Below are positions 27,562 to 36,335 of a stretch of 64,000 nucleotides of DNA, in pieces. Positions within the stretch are counted from its first letter, which is position 1. Every line of letters starts with the position of its first letter. A program made the position numbers and the translations under genes. Source of the stretch: JALNYB01 sp963676235 (lineage in GTDB: Archaea > Thermoplasmatota > Thermoplasmata > Methanomassiliicoccales > Methanomethylophilaceae); contig OY781044.1 of NCBI GenBank assembly GCA_963676235.1, positions 1,592,408 through 1,656,407 on the forward strand, read 5' to 3'. Under the pieces are notes generated by a model, which did no database searches, had not been told where the DNA came from, and was given only the letters and a program-made list of their open reading frames with translations.

Positions 27562-28578
27562 TCATACCCCCAATCCGGGTTGATTGATTCCGGCTGTCTC
27601 TTTGAGCCCGAGCATTAGATTCATGCACTGAACCGCCTGCCCGGATGCTCCCTTTACAAGGTTGTCCAATACACCGAACGCTACGACCTTGTTCCCAATC
27701 ACTTGGGAACCCACGTGAGCGTGATTTGAACCTACCACCGCACGGATGGAAGGCTCTTTTACATAATGAACAAAGAATTCTTTACTATACTGCTTCTCGT
27801 AGATCTGCTCGATCTCCGCATTGTCCATGTCTTTCTTCAATGTGAAGTAACATGATGACAGTATACCGCGTATTATCGGTATCAGATGCGGTACGAACGT
27901 GACCTTTGAATGTGAAACTGAGAACATATCCACTGCCATCTCTATTTCAGGAATGTGACGGTGTGTTCCTATGCTGTATGGGATTATCGATTCTCCGCAT
28001 GTCGGATGATGAAGGCGCGGTGACGGTACCATTCCTGCTCCCGATGTTCCGCTTTTAGCATCTATTATGATATCTTCATCGACAACGCCGGACTTCATCA
28101 GCGGAGCGCAGGCCAATATGGCAGATGTTGCATAACATCCAGGATTGGCAACCATGTCTGCTCCTCTGATCTTGTCACGGAACAGTTCAGGAAGACCGTA
28201 GACCGCTTTTGAAAGATTCTCCAGGTCCGTATGTTTGTGGCCGTACCATTTCTCGTATACGGAAACATCATGCAGGCGGTAATCTCCAGAAAGATCTACG
28301 ACTTTGATACCCGCATCCATGAGAGCAGGTACCTCGTTCATTGCAACACCGTGTGGTGTGGCTACGAACACAAAATCCAGATCCTTGGCGTCAGATATAT
28401 TCTCGATGAATGAGATATCTGAATAGCCTTTTAGGAAAGTGTGTACATCTGTCACCTTCTTTCCAACGTTCTGACGGGATGTCAAAGCCGTCAGAGTGAC
28501 GTCTGGATGTGTGCACAATATGCGTGACAGTTCGCTTCCGGTATATCCGGTGCCTCCGATGATTCCTACGTTGGTCAT
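27562..28578 (-). CDS. argC: N-acetyl-gamma-glutamyl-phosphate reductase
   Basis: This NADPH-dependent reductase forms N-acetylglutamate semialdehyde. The 338-residue protein starts with the nucleotide-binding loop IGGTGYTGSELSRIL and carries the catalytic cysteine in VANPGCYATSAIL (near residue 147) and the GTSGAGMVPS block. Length and order fit type 1 ArgC. It is first in the argCJBD operon, with AGGAAG upstream of its ATG, and shares a divergent control region with argG. Confidence 0.94.
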   Translation of the reverse strand: MTNVGIIGGTGYTGSELSRILCTHPDVTLTALTSRQNVGKKVTDVHTFLKGYSDISFIENISDAKDLDFVFVATPHGVAMNEVPALMDAGIKVVDLSGDYRLHDVSVYEKWYGHKHTDLENLSKAVYGLPELFRDKIRGADMVANPGCYATSAILACAPLMKSGVVDEDIIIDAKSGTSGAGMVPSPRLHHPTCGESIIPYSIGTHRHIPEIEMAVDMFSVSHSKVTFVPHLIPIIRGILSSCYFTLKKDMDNAEIEQIYEKQYSKEFFVHYVKEPSIRAVVGSNHAHVGSQVIGNKVVAFGVLDNLVKGASGQAVQCMNLMLGLKETAGINQPGLGV

Positions 28579-28947
28579 TGGTGTTTACTTCCTGCGTTAT
28601 TAGGAATGAAGAACACTATGAATGCTGATTAAAAAGGTATTGTTTGAAATGGGACATGATTTGTCGGATACGTTAGGATGATAACTCATATGACGTGTAT
28701 GATACTCAATGTGGTCCTCGTAACATTGGTGATGCCACATCTCCGACATCTTGAGACGCCGAAAAATCCATGCATGAAGATACACGGTTTCGGATAGAAT
28801 CTGAGAATACTTTATAAACATCACTTCAAAAAGCAATAACTTCATTATTTGTACAAAATTACACTAGTGGCCTTGCAATGTGTACAACGCCAAACAATAC
28901 AACGGACAACGATTTAAACAAACAAGGAATATCAATGATTGATAACA
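28579..28947. promoter_or_regulatory. Divergent arginine control region (argC / argG)
   Basis: This 369-bp gap separates the divergent argCJBD and argGH operons. It contains the palindrome TTTGTACAAA at 28848-28857, a second TGTACA core at 28881-28886 and CACTAGTG at 28862-28869. TATA-like ACTTTATAAAC (28809-28819) and GATTTAAACA (28911-28920) lie upstream of argG; the latter would put transcription start only a few bases before the ATG. Repressor binding at the TGTACA pair would be a simple way to control both operons. No gene was found in it. Confidence 0.4.
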
Positions 28948-30186
28948 ATGACAGCCTCTAAAGAGAAGAGCGTCGCAAAAGACGGAAAAAGAGATAAGAT
29001 CGTTCTCGCCTACTCGGGCGGATTGGACACTTCCGTAGCAATTCACTGGCTTCAGGTCAATTATGATCTGGATGTCATCGCAGTGGCCATCAATGTAGGA
29101 CAGCCTGCAAGCACGGACGACATCGTAGCACGTGCACTCAGAAACGGAGCGATCAAGGCCGAGTTCGTTGACGCCAAGGACGAGTTCGTTGACGAATACG
29201 TATGGCCTGCACTCAAAGCAAATGCAGTTTATCAGAACATCTACCCTCTCAGCACAGCCATCGCAAGACCCGTGATCGCCAAGAAACTGGTAGAGGTCGC
29301 AAAAAAAGAGGGTGCAAAATACATCGCACACGGATGCACTGCGAAAGGGAACGACCAGGTCAGATTCGATGTCGGTATCGTTTCCATGGACCCCGACCTT
29401 AAGATCATCGCACCCATGAGAGAGTGGGTCATGACTCGCGAAGAAGAGATCGAATACGCCCAGAAGAACAACATAGAGATCATCGTCAAAAAAGACAGCC
29501 CGTACTCCAGAGACGAGAACCTATGGGGAGCATCCTGCGAATGCGGACTCCTCGAGGACGCGTGGGCAGAGCCTCCTGCAGGCGTCTGGATACACACAGT
29601 TGACCCTGAAAAAGCACCTAACACGCCTACATACATCGAGATCGGATTCGAAAAGGGAATCCCTGTATCGATCGACGGAAAGAAAATGGACGGCGCCGCT
29701 TTGATCGAGAAACTCGACAAGATCGCCGGAGACAACAGCATCGGTCGCATAGACCATGTCGAAGACCGTCTCATCGGTATCAAGAGCAGAGAGACATATG
29801 AATGTCCTGCTGCGGTCACGCTTATCGCAGCACACCGCGGAATCGAAGCACTGACCCTTCCCAGAGATGTTATCGAATACAAGAGAGGTCTCGAGCACAA
29901 ATTCTGCGAACTGGTCTACAACGGACTCTGGTTCGGCGGACTCACCAAACCCATCAATGCATTCATCGACAGCACTCAGGAATACGTTACTGGAACCGTC
30001 CGCCTCAAATTGTTCAAAGGAAACGTAACTGTAGTAGGAAGAAAATCACCTTACTCACTTTACGATACCGGATTGGCAACCTACGCGAAAGGAGATAAAT
30101 TCGACCACACCTCAGCTGTCGGATTCATCTACTGCTGGGGACTCCCGGATCAGACGGCAGCAAGAGCACACAAAAACAAGAAGTGA
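28948..30186 (+). CDS. argG: Argininosuccinate synthase
   Basis: ArgG joins citrulline and aspartate using ATP. The protein has about 412 residues from the ATG at 28948; a TTG three codons earlier is in frame but has no advantage. The PP-loop VLAYSGGLDTSVAIHWL (near residue 20), the HGCTAKGNDQVRFD block and the ASCECGLLEDAW region identify it without doubt. It is followed by argH with a 4-bp overlap. Ornithine carbamoyltransferase and carbamoyl phosphate synthase genes are not in the window. Confidence 0.96.
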   Translation: MTASKEKSVAKDGKRDKIVLAYSGGLDTSVAIHWLQVNYDLDVIAVAINVGQPASTDDIVARALRNGAIKAEFVDAKDEFVDEYVWPALKANAVYQNIYPLSTAIARPVIAKKLVEVAKKEGAKYIAHGCTAKGNDQVRFDVGIVSMDPDLKIIAPMREWVMTREEEIEYAQKNNIEIIVKKDSPYSRDENLWGASCECGLLEDAWAEPPAGVWIHTVDPEKAPNTPTYIEIGFEKGIPVSIDGKKMDGAALIEKLDKIAGDNSIGRIDHVEDRLIGIKSRETYECPAAVTLIAAHRGIEALTLPRDVIEYKRGLEHKFCELVYNGLWFGGLTKPINAFIDSTQEYVTGTVRLKLFKGNVTVVGRKSPYSLYDTGLATYAKGDKFDHTSAVGFIYCWGLPDQTAARAHKNKK

Positions 30187-31643
30187 TCATCTTGAGCAAA
30201 CAGGCACTTTGGTCGGGAAGATTCGAAGGAGAAATGGACAACTCCACTCTTAGATTCACATCCTCGTTGGATGTTGATTCAGCTTTGGCATTCTATGACA
30301 TCATGGGTTCTTTGGCACATGTCAGAATGCTGAAAAAATGCAAGATCATACCGGCCGAAGATGTAGATCTTATCATCGAAGGTCTTGTCAGGATCAGCGA
30401 GGACCTGGAAAAAGGATCTCTCGAACTTGATGATTCTCTTGAGGACATACACACGAACATCGAGTTCAAACTCACTGAGATGATCGGACCCGCCGGCGGA
30501 AAAATCCACACAGGCAGAAGCAGGAACGATCAGGTCGCAACAGACTTCCGGATGTATCTGAGAGATGCCGCGTTGGAAGCCGCAGACGATATCGATACTC
30601 TCATCATGAGTCTTCTGAAAGTCGCAGAGGATCATGGAGAAACGATAATGCCTGGATTTACCCACATGCAGCACGCTCAGCCGATCACTCTCGCACAGCA
30701 TTTCATGGCGCATGCCTTCAGACTTTCAAGGGATGCGGACAGATTCATGGATGCTGTCACCAGAATGGACAGATGCCCGTTGGGCGCAGCGGCGCTTGCA
30801 GGTACAACATATCCCATCGACAGGAAGATGACCGCGTTAGCACTGGGATTCAAAGCACCTACCGAGAATTCGATAGATTCGGTTGCATCCAGGGATAATG
30901 TCACCGAACTCGCATTCTGTGCGGCGATGACAGCAGTGGATCTTTCGTCTATTTGCGAGGAACTCGTACTGTGGTCCTCACAGGAATTCGGATTCATAGA
31001 AATGGATGATAAATTCACCACGGGTTCATCCATCATGCCTCAGAAGAAGAATCCCGATATAGCTGAACTTGTAAGAGGAAAGACGGGATCGGTCATAGGA
31101 AGCCTCGTGACGATGCTCGCGATGACGAAGGGCCTTCCGTTGTCGTATAACCGCGACCTCCAGGAAGACAAACGTCCCGTGATGGATTCGTTGCAGACCA
31201 TCTCTGATTCAGCAGATATACTTGCAAAGGTCATCTCTACAACAGACTTCAAGAAAGATAGGATGCTGGAAGCAACACAGAACGGATTCATCAACGCCAC
31301 CGATCTTGCAGATTACCTGGTGACAAAGGGACTCCCGTTCCGCGAGGCGCACGGCATAGTCGGAGAGTCTGTCAGATATTGTATCGATAACAGCAAGAAA
31401 CTAGAAGAACTCACGATCGATGAATTCAAAAAATTCTCATCTGTCATCGATAAGGATGTCTACAAGGTGTTACCGGTCAAGAGCTGTGTCGAGAGACGCA
31501 GTTCCTATGGAGGAACATCATCTTCATCGACTGATGTGCAGATCACTGAGATGATCAGGATCATCATGACCCGCGATGACGGGATCAGAGAAGAATCCCA
31601 ACTTATAGAGAAATGCTGGGATGAGCTTCTGAAAACGAATTAA
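30183..31643 (+). CDS. argH: Argininosuccinate lyase
   Basis: ArgH splits argininosuccinate to arginine and fumarate, the last step of the pathway. It has the family start SKQALWSGRFEG, the THMQHAQP block with a catalytic histidine (near residue 163) and the fumarase-superfamily signature GSSIMPQKKNPD (near 282). The frame opens with GTG overlapping the argG stop; the TTG at 30192 would give the usual MSKQALW start, so the exact start is uncertain. The length (about 484) is normal. Confidence 0.95.
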   Translation: MIILSKQALWSGRFEGEMDNSTLRFTSSLDVDSALAFYDIMGSLAHVRMLKKCKIIPAEDVDLIIEGLVRISEDLEKGSLELDDSLEDIHTNIEFKLTEMIGPAGGKIHTGRSRNDQVATDFRMYLRDAALEAADDIDTLIMSLLKVAEDHGETIMPGFTHMQHAQPITLAQHFMAHAFRLSRDADRFMDAVTRMDRCPLGAAALAGTTYPIDRKMTALALGFKAPTENSIDSVASRDNVTELAFCAAMTAVDLSSICEELVLWSSQEFGFIEMDDKFTTGSSIMPQKKNPDIAELVRGKTGSVIGSLVTMLAMTKGLPLSYNRDLQEDKRPVMDSLQTISDSADILAKVISTTDFKKDRMLEATQNGFINATDLADYLVTKGLPFREAHGIVGESVRYCIDNSKKLEELTIDEFKKFSSVIDKDVYKVLPVKSCVERRSSYGGTSSSSTDVQITEMIRIIMTRDDGIREESQLIEKCWDELLKTN

Positions 31644-31652
31644 GACCTTTAT

Positions 31653-31679
31653 TTCGGTCAGCATTGAAAACTGATCGAA
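31653..31679 (+). terminator. Terminator after argH
   Basis: A 9-bp stem with one G-T wobble (TTCGGTCAG/CTGATCGAA) and a 9-nt loop starts 10 bp after the argH stop and is followed by AATATTTATTCCTTT. Confidence 0.5.
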
Positions 31680-31716
31680 AATATTTATTCCTTTGAAAAT
31701 CTGGTAATGAATTAGC

Positions 31717-32855
31717 AATTAGTTGATATTATTTCTATAGGAAAATCCCATTAGTTTACATACTATCCAGACTTCATCAATAAGTCCCGATTCCATCGCA
31801 GACGTGGCCCTCCTTAAAGTGCCGCCATTATTTCCTTTCATATTCAAACTCAAATGCAAAGAACAGAAATTGTAAATCACACTGAAAATATCAACTGATA
31901 AGTTTAACATCTTGAGACCATTGAAAAAGATCTGACACCTTCTTTTCAGTATCGCCATCCTGTTCCTGATCGTAGAAGTTATCCTTTCAATCGCGGATGT
32001 GTTCAGGGATTCTCATGGGAAATTACCTGAAATCTCGATATATTCAACCTATTCCAGTTTTTGACCTTTACTGGTCTAACGACCTGATCATAATCCAATC
32101 ATTCAGCATCCCCGTTCCATACAGGAGGCCTGCCATAACCCCTGTAACGCGCCTTGTTCCAGCATGCATATATCTGCGCCAGCGCTTCATTGTACACCTT
32201 TTCCATAGGTCATAAAATATAGTCTTGTGACCGCGTCTCAACTTTCTGACGGTATTCTCGACGAAGGCATATCCGACCGTCTTGCCACGCTCGTCAGCAT
32301 ACATATTCAACAAATATTTCGAGAATTGATCGAAGGACGTACAGACCATAGACCCTCTGATATGAAATTTGTGCCTTGAAAACTCAGTTCTTAAGAGTGC
32401 TGGACATCTCAAAAAATTGTATGCCTTGGAGGCATAGTCCCTTTTCGAGAACAATGGAAACGGACCTTGCCTGGAATTCGGACCTCTCGATTCATTTCTT
32501 GACCATATTCAGATTGCAACCGGTCATTCTAGCGATAACATGGACCAATACCGCCACTCAGGCACTTGATGACGAGATCGGACTTGTCTTCGAAATTGCA
32601 AATTCCCTCATAAATGGTGTCGATATGGCTGTTTAACACATGGTCGCATTTCTCTATAAATGAATTCTCTGACAATGCCAGCACTAGTTTCATACGTCCC
32701 ATTACATAATGTTGTCTTCGTTTATACAACCGCATTCTATGCAGTTGGCATTCAAACACGAGACATCCAAGAATTACTGTTTTGTCTCTCTCTTTATACC
32801 ATCTTGCTGACCTCGATGGAAATAAGAACTTACAAATATTCAATATCAACTAATT
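31717..32855 (-). mobile_element. Decayed insertion sequence, copy 1 (transposase pseudogene)
   Basis: The element is 1139 bp long and bounded by perfect 14-bp inverted repeats, AATTAGTTGATATT at 31717-31730 and its complement at 32842-32855. On the minus strand, pieces of one transposase lie in shifting frames. Near 32780 is a Cys-containing zinc-finger-like start (FLDVSC...NANC). Near 31990 is the C-terminal catalytic part NTSAIERITSTIRNRM followed by YNFCSLHLSLN, which resembles the usual (N)xIERxxGxxRxRxxxx...YNFxRxHxSLN of rve-type DDE enzymes. Several stops and shifts make it dead. No target duplication is clear. It belongs to the same family as the remnant at 45159-45663. Confidence 0.65.
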
Positions 32856-32964
32856 AATGGTACACTATCGTTTATATTGGTGTAATTCATGTTTATGTCC
32901 ATATTATAAATTAAATCATACTAGGTAACACAAGTTTGAAATATTTTATTACTATACAATAACG

Positions 32965-33984
32965 ATGAACAAAAATCAAGTAATCGCCGTCCTGGCAGTA
33001 ATTGTTATTGTTGTTGCAGGCATAATCGTTGTTGTGGCTCAACAATCTAATAACAATGAAAAGAAGACAGAAGTGACAGTGACACAATCGGATGGAACCG
33101 AGAAGACGGTACCATATCAGCCTCAGAAAATAATATGTTTAAGCACATATACATGTGAATTTCTAGAGATGTACGGCTATGCAGATAAGGTTGTGGGCGT
33201 TCCAGACACTGTTATAACGCATCCTGATCTTGCACAATATTATGGCGATTGTACCAGTGTCGGAAGTTTCAGTAACCCCAATATGGAGACAGTTGTAGCT
33301 TTAGATTCAGACCTCATAATAATATATGCATCTTCAACATCTCTTGCAGCATCGTTGGATAATTTAGGTCTTACGTACATATTATTAGAATGTAGCAATA
33401 TTGATACTATGACCACACAGGCAACATCACTGGGTGAGATTGTCGGTAATGAGAAGATGGCCGATAAATACTGCGATTACTTCACAAGTATCGTCGATAA
33501 GATTGATACGTTGGTCGCCAAACAAACGAGTAAGTCGACAGTATACATGGAATCATATTCGGGTTACAGTGCTGCTGGGTCATCATCTGCATATTATCAA
33601 CTAGCTGTACGTGCTGGAGCAGATATGGTCTACAAACAAACAGTTGGTGCCACAGTCGCTGCAGATTGGATTATAGAACAACAGCCTGAAATAATAATTA
33701 AAACGCCAACATTGAGCAACATGGTCAATGGTGGATCGGCAAACATATACAATGAGGTCGTTAATAGGACTGGTTTCAACACCATTCCCGCTGTTGAAAA
33801 TGGCGACGTTTACATACTTTGTAGTCAGTTGTTCAGCGGACCAAGGTGTTTCGCAGGTCTAGTTGCATGTTTCAACGACTTCTATCCGAATCAATCGGGA
33901 TATATTCTATCTGATCTGTTGGAAGATTATAACGAAATATTTGGGCTCAACATGTCAATATCTAGTATGTATTATCCAAATTGA
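32965..33984 (+). CDS. Membrane-anchored corrinoid/iron-chelate binding protein, paralog 1
   Basis: The 339-residue protein starts with a hydrophobic segment (residues 5-26) that would anchor it outside the membrane, then a TroA/BtuF-type periplasmic-binding fold: VPYQPQKIICLSTYTCEFLEM, ADKVVGVPD, a long central helix and the closing NGDVYILCSQLFSGPR region. It would hand a vitamin B12-like or iron-chelate ligand to the ABC transporter at 34147-36038, which is convergent with it. The N-terminal block (TEVTVTQSDGTEKTVPY) is shared with the paralog at 43991. The substrate cannot be told from sequence; the CobN neighbourhood favours a corrinoid or other tetrapyrrole. Confidence 0.8.
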   Translation: MNKNQVIAVLAVIVIVVAGIIVVVAQQSNNNEKKTEVTVTQSDGTEKTVPYQPQKIICLSTYTCEFLEMYGYADKVVGVPDTVITHPDLAQYYGDCTSVGSFSNPNMETVVALDSDLIIIYASSTSLAASLDNLGLTYILLECSNIDTMTTQATSLGEIVGNEKMADKYCDYFTSIVDKIDTLVAKQTSKSTVYMESYSGYSAAGSSSAYYQLAVRAGADMVYKQTVGATVAADWIIEQQPEIIIKTPTLSNMVNGGSANIYNEVVNRTGFNTIPAVENGDVYILCSQLFSGPRCFAGLVACFNDFYPNQSGYILSDLLEDYNEIFGLNMSISSMYYPN

Positions 33985-34146
33985 TCCATCTTAGATTATT
34001 TAAAACCATTTTCAAATTTTTTATTCAACCGATTAATGACGATAATGTACAATCCACTAATATTCTACAGCATATTTATCAATCTGTTTATGGTTGAATG
34101 ATAATATTGTGTGAATCCTTCTGTCTATGATCAGATTTAAATTACT

Positions 34147-34914
34147 TCAAATCACATCATAGGGGAATATGAATTTGCCATGCTCTGTGTCAGACATTAT
34201 GCACTTTACACTGTATGCAGTCATGACTGATATCTCATTGATTACTTCTGTTGGATTACCATCGCAGATAATGTTTCCATCTTTGAGTAAAAGGATGCGA
34301 TCAGCATATCTGAATGCAAGATTGAGATCGTGTACAGCTATTATCAACCCAGCATTTTTTTGAGAGACTATATTGCGCATTTTTTTCATGGTCTCTATCT
34401 GATATTTTAGGTCCAACGAACTCGTAGGTTCGTCGAAGATGAAAAAATTGGGGTCCTGGCATAGAGCCCTTGCAATAAATACACGTTGTCTCTGTCCTCC
34501 TGATAGTTCATTGATACTTGTCGTTGCCAGTTCTAGTATTCCAAGCATTTTCAAAGATTCCTCTGCTATGGCGAGGTCCTCATCGCTTGGTTCCCAACCC
34601 ATATATGGATTCCTTCCCGTAAGTACTGTGTCTAAGACAGTGGTGAATGGCATATATGAAAAACTCTGTGGCACATATGATATCCTCTTTGCTCTTTCCT
34701 CGATGCTCAAGCTATTTAGATCGATATCATCCATCATGATCTTGCCCGATATGGGAGGTATCAGGCAGGAAATTGTTCTTATAAGGGTGGATTTACCAGA
34801 ACCATTGGGTCCAAGCAATGCCACTATCTCGCCTGTGTCTGCGTGGGCATTTATACCATGCAAGATCTCATTTTTATTATATCCTTGGTGTAAGTCTTCG
34901 ATCTTTATTCTCAT
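34147..34914 (-). CDS. ABC transporter ATPase, BtuD/FecE type
   Basis: This 255-residue ATPase powers the permease encoded just upstream, with a 4-bp overlap. Walker A is LLGPNGSGKST (near residue 36), the signature LSGGQRQRVFIARAL (near 138), Walker B FFIFDEPTSSLD and the switch histidine in VHDLNLAFRYAD. Family members drive uptake of B12, haem or ferric siderophores. It is the last gene of the permease-ATPase pair. Confidence 0.9.
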   Translation of the reverse strand: MRIKIEDLHQGYNKNEILHGINAHADTGEIVALLGPNGSGKSTLIRTISCLIPPISGKIMMDDIDLNSLSIEERAKRISYVPQSFSYMPFTTVLDTVLTGRNPYMGWEPSDEDLAIAEESLKMLGILELATTSINELSGGQRQRVFIARALCQDPNFFIFDEPTSSLDLKYQIETMKKMRNIVSQKNAGLIIAVHDLNLAFRYADRILLLKDGNIICDGNPTEVINEISVMTAYSVKCIMSDTEHGKFIFPYDVI

Positions 34915-36038
34915 TCTATCACCTTCCCGCGCCTAGATGTTATAAGATATATGAAGAATATACCACCAATAACATACATTATTATACCAACAGGTAATTC
35001 AATCGGACTCAAGATAGTACGTGCAACGGTATCAGACATCAAGAGTATAGCAGCACCTGTTAGAGCAGATCCGATCAATAAGTACCGATGGTCGTTTCCA
35101 ATCAATATCCTGCAGATATGTGGTGCCATCAACCCAATGAATCCGATTATCCCTGTGAATGCGATACATGCAGATGTGCAGAGTGTTACAACCATCAAAG
35201 TAGTGTTTCTAAATTTATGGACATCTATTCCTTGCGTTTTTGCAACATCATCCCCACCTACCATTGCATTGAATTTTGTCGCTTTTGATATCAGATATGC
35301 ACAACAGATTATCACGATTGGTGTTAGGATTATGACCGATCCCCAATTCGCTCCCCACATCCCGCCCATGAGCCACACGACGATATCTCTTAGCTTATCA
35401 TCCGAAGTCACATACTTCAAGAATGATACGCCGGCTGTGAAAAGATATCCAATAACAACTCCTCCCAATATGAGAGTTGATCTCGACATTCCCTGCTTCC
35501 CCATTTTAAGTACTATCAGCATCGAAAGGACACTGAATAAGAATGCGAACAGTATCAATATCAGATTCGAATTTTGAAAATATTGTCCGAACAATACAAT
35601 AGAACCAGTATATACGGTTCCAAAAATCACAGGTCCCAATACGATAGCAAGTGCTGCACCGAATCCTGCCGCTGAGGACATACCCAATGTAAAGGGGCTT
35701 ACCAACGGATTTCTTAATGTACTTTGCATCACTGCGCCCGCTATTCCAAGTGCGATACCCGTCAATATTGCAAGGAAAATACGTGGTAGACGAAGACTTG
35801 TAACTATTATGTATGAAGATGTACCAGGCGAATCTATCCAAGCAGGGAATAAAGCATGACCAAGAGCACGAAGGACATTCATAGGCCCAATAAATACCGA
35901 TCCAATGCACAATGACGCAACGGCTACGACTATCAGAATTATGGATACCATGCTGAGATACTTTTTGCATTTGTTCTTTGTATTTTGATAGGTTTCTTTT
36001 ATCGAGGTTTCCCTTGTTGTAACATCCAATATAACCAC
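34911..36038 (-). CDS. ABC transporter permease, BtuC/FecCD type
   Basis: The 375-residue membrane protein has about ten hydrophobic segments and the FecCD hallmarks RLPRIFLAILTGIALGIAGAVMQ and FIGLMAPHICR(I)LIGNDHRYL near the C-terminus, which forms the coupling helix. A roughly 25-residue polar start precedes the first membrane segment. It forms a dimeric pore with the ATPase at 34147. The expected binding protein is one or both of the paralogs at 32965 and 43991, neither in the same transcript. Confidence 0.9.
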   Translation of the reverse strand: MVILDVTTRETSIKETYQNTKNKCKKYLSMVSIILIVVAVASLCIGSVFIGPMNVLRALGHALFPAWIDSPGTSSYIIVTSLRLPRIFLAILTGIALGIAGAVMQSTLRNPLVSPFTLGMSSAAGFGAALAIVLGPVIFGTVYTGSIVLFGQYFQNSNLILILFAFLFSVLSMLIVLKMGKQGMSRSTLILGGVVIGYLFTAGVSFLKYVTSDDKLRDIVVWLMGGMWGANWGSVIILTPIVIICCAYLISKATKFNAMVGGDDVAKTQGIDVHKFRNTTLMVVTLCTSACIAFTGIIGFIGLMAPHICRILIGNDHRYLLIGSALTGAAILLMSDTVARTILSPIELPVGIIMYVIGGIFFIYLITSRRGKVIE

Positions 36039-36276
36039 CGTGATTATGACACAATCTCAATTATGTCTGGGTCAATATTTTTTCAATTTTAATGAAGCAT
36101 CAGATATAGAATTACAGCCATTGGTATTATGTTCGTTCAATCTTTATAGCGTAATTATCTCAATACTCTGTATTTCAAGATGTTATATTAACCTTGTGTT
36201 ACTTAAATTGATATTTGTATGCTATTGTTATGCAATTAATTATGATTAGTACTTGTTAAAAATACAAAAAAAAATA

Positions 36277-36322
36277 AATCGGCCTGTATAAGTAAAAATC
36301 ATATGTTACAGGCAGAACGATT
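36277..36322 (-). terminator. Hairpin after the chelatase ATPase-VWA gene
   Basis: Arms GCCTGTA/TACAGGC, extended by AATCG/CGATT with a 4-nt bulge, lie just past the stop of the minus-strand gene at 36336 and lead into a T-rich minus-strand run (complement of the A-run at 36267-36274). Confidence 0.5.
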
Positions 36323-36335
36323 TTAAATTGTTTAT

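Noticed and set aside
29241..29900. 219-codon minus-strand frame
   Set aside because: It lies wholly inside argG on the other strand, has no recognisable domain, and arises from the codon bias of that gene.
32140..33000. Cobalamin riboswitch before the transporter genes
   Set aside because: No B12-box-like conserved segment or extensive leader structure was seen; the region before 32965 is AT-rich with a decayed insertion sequence.
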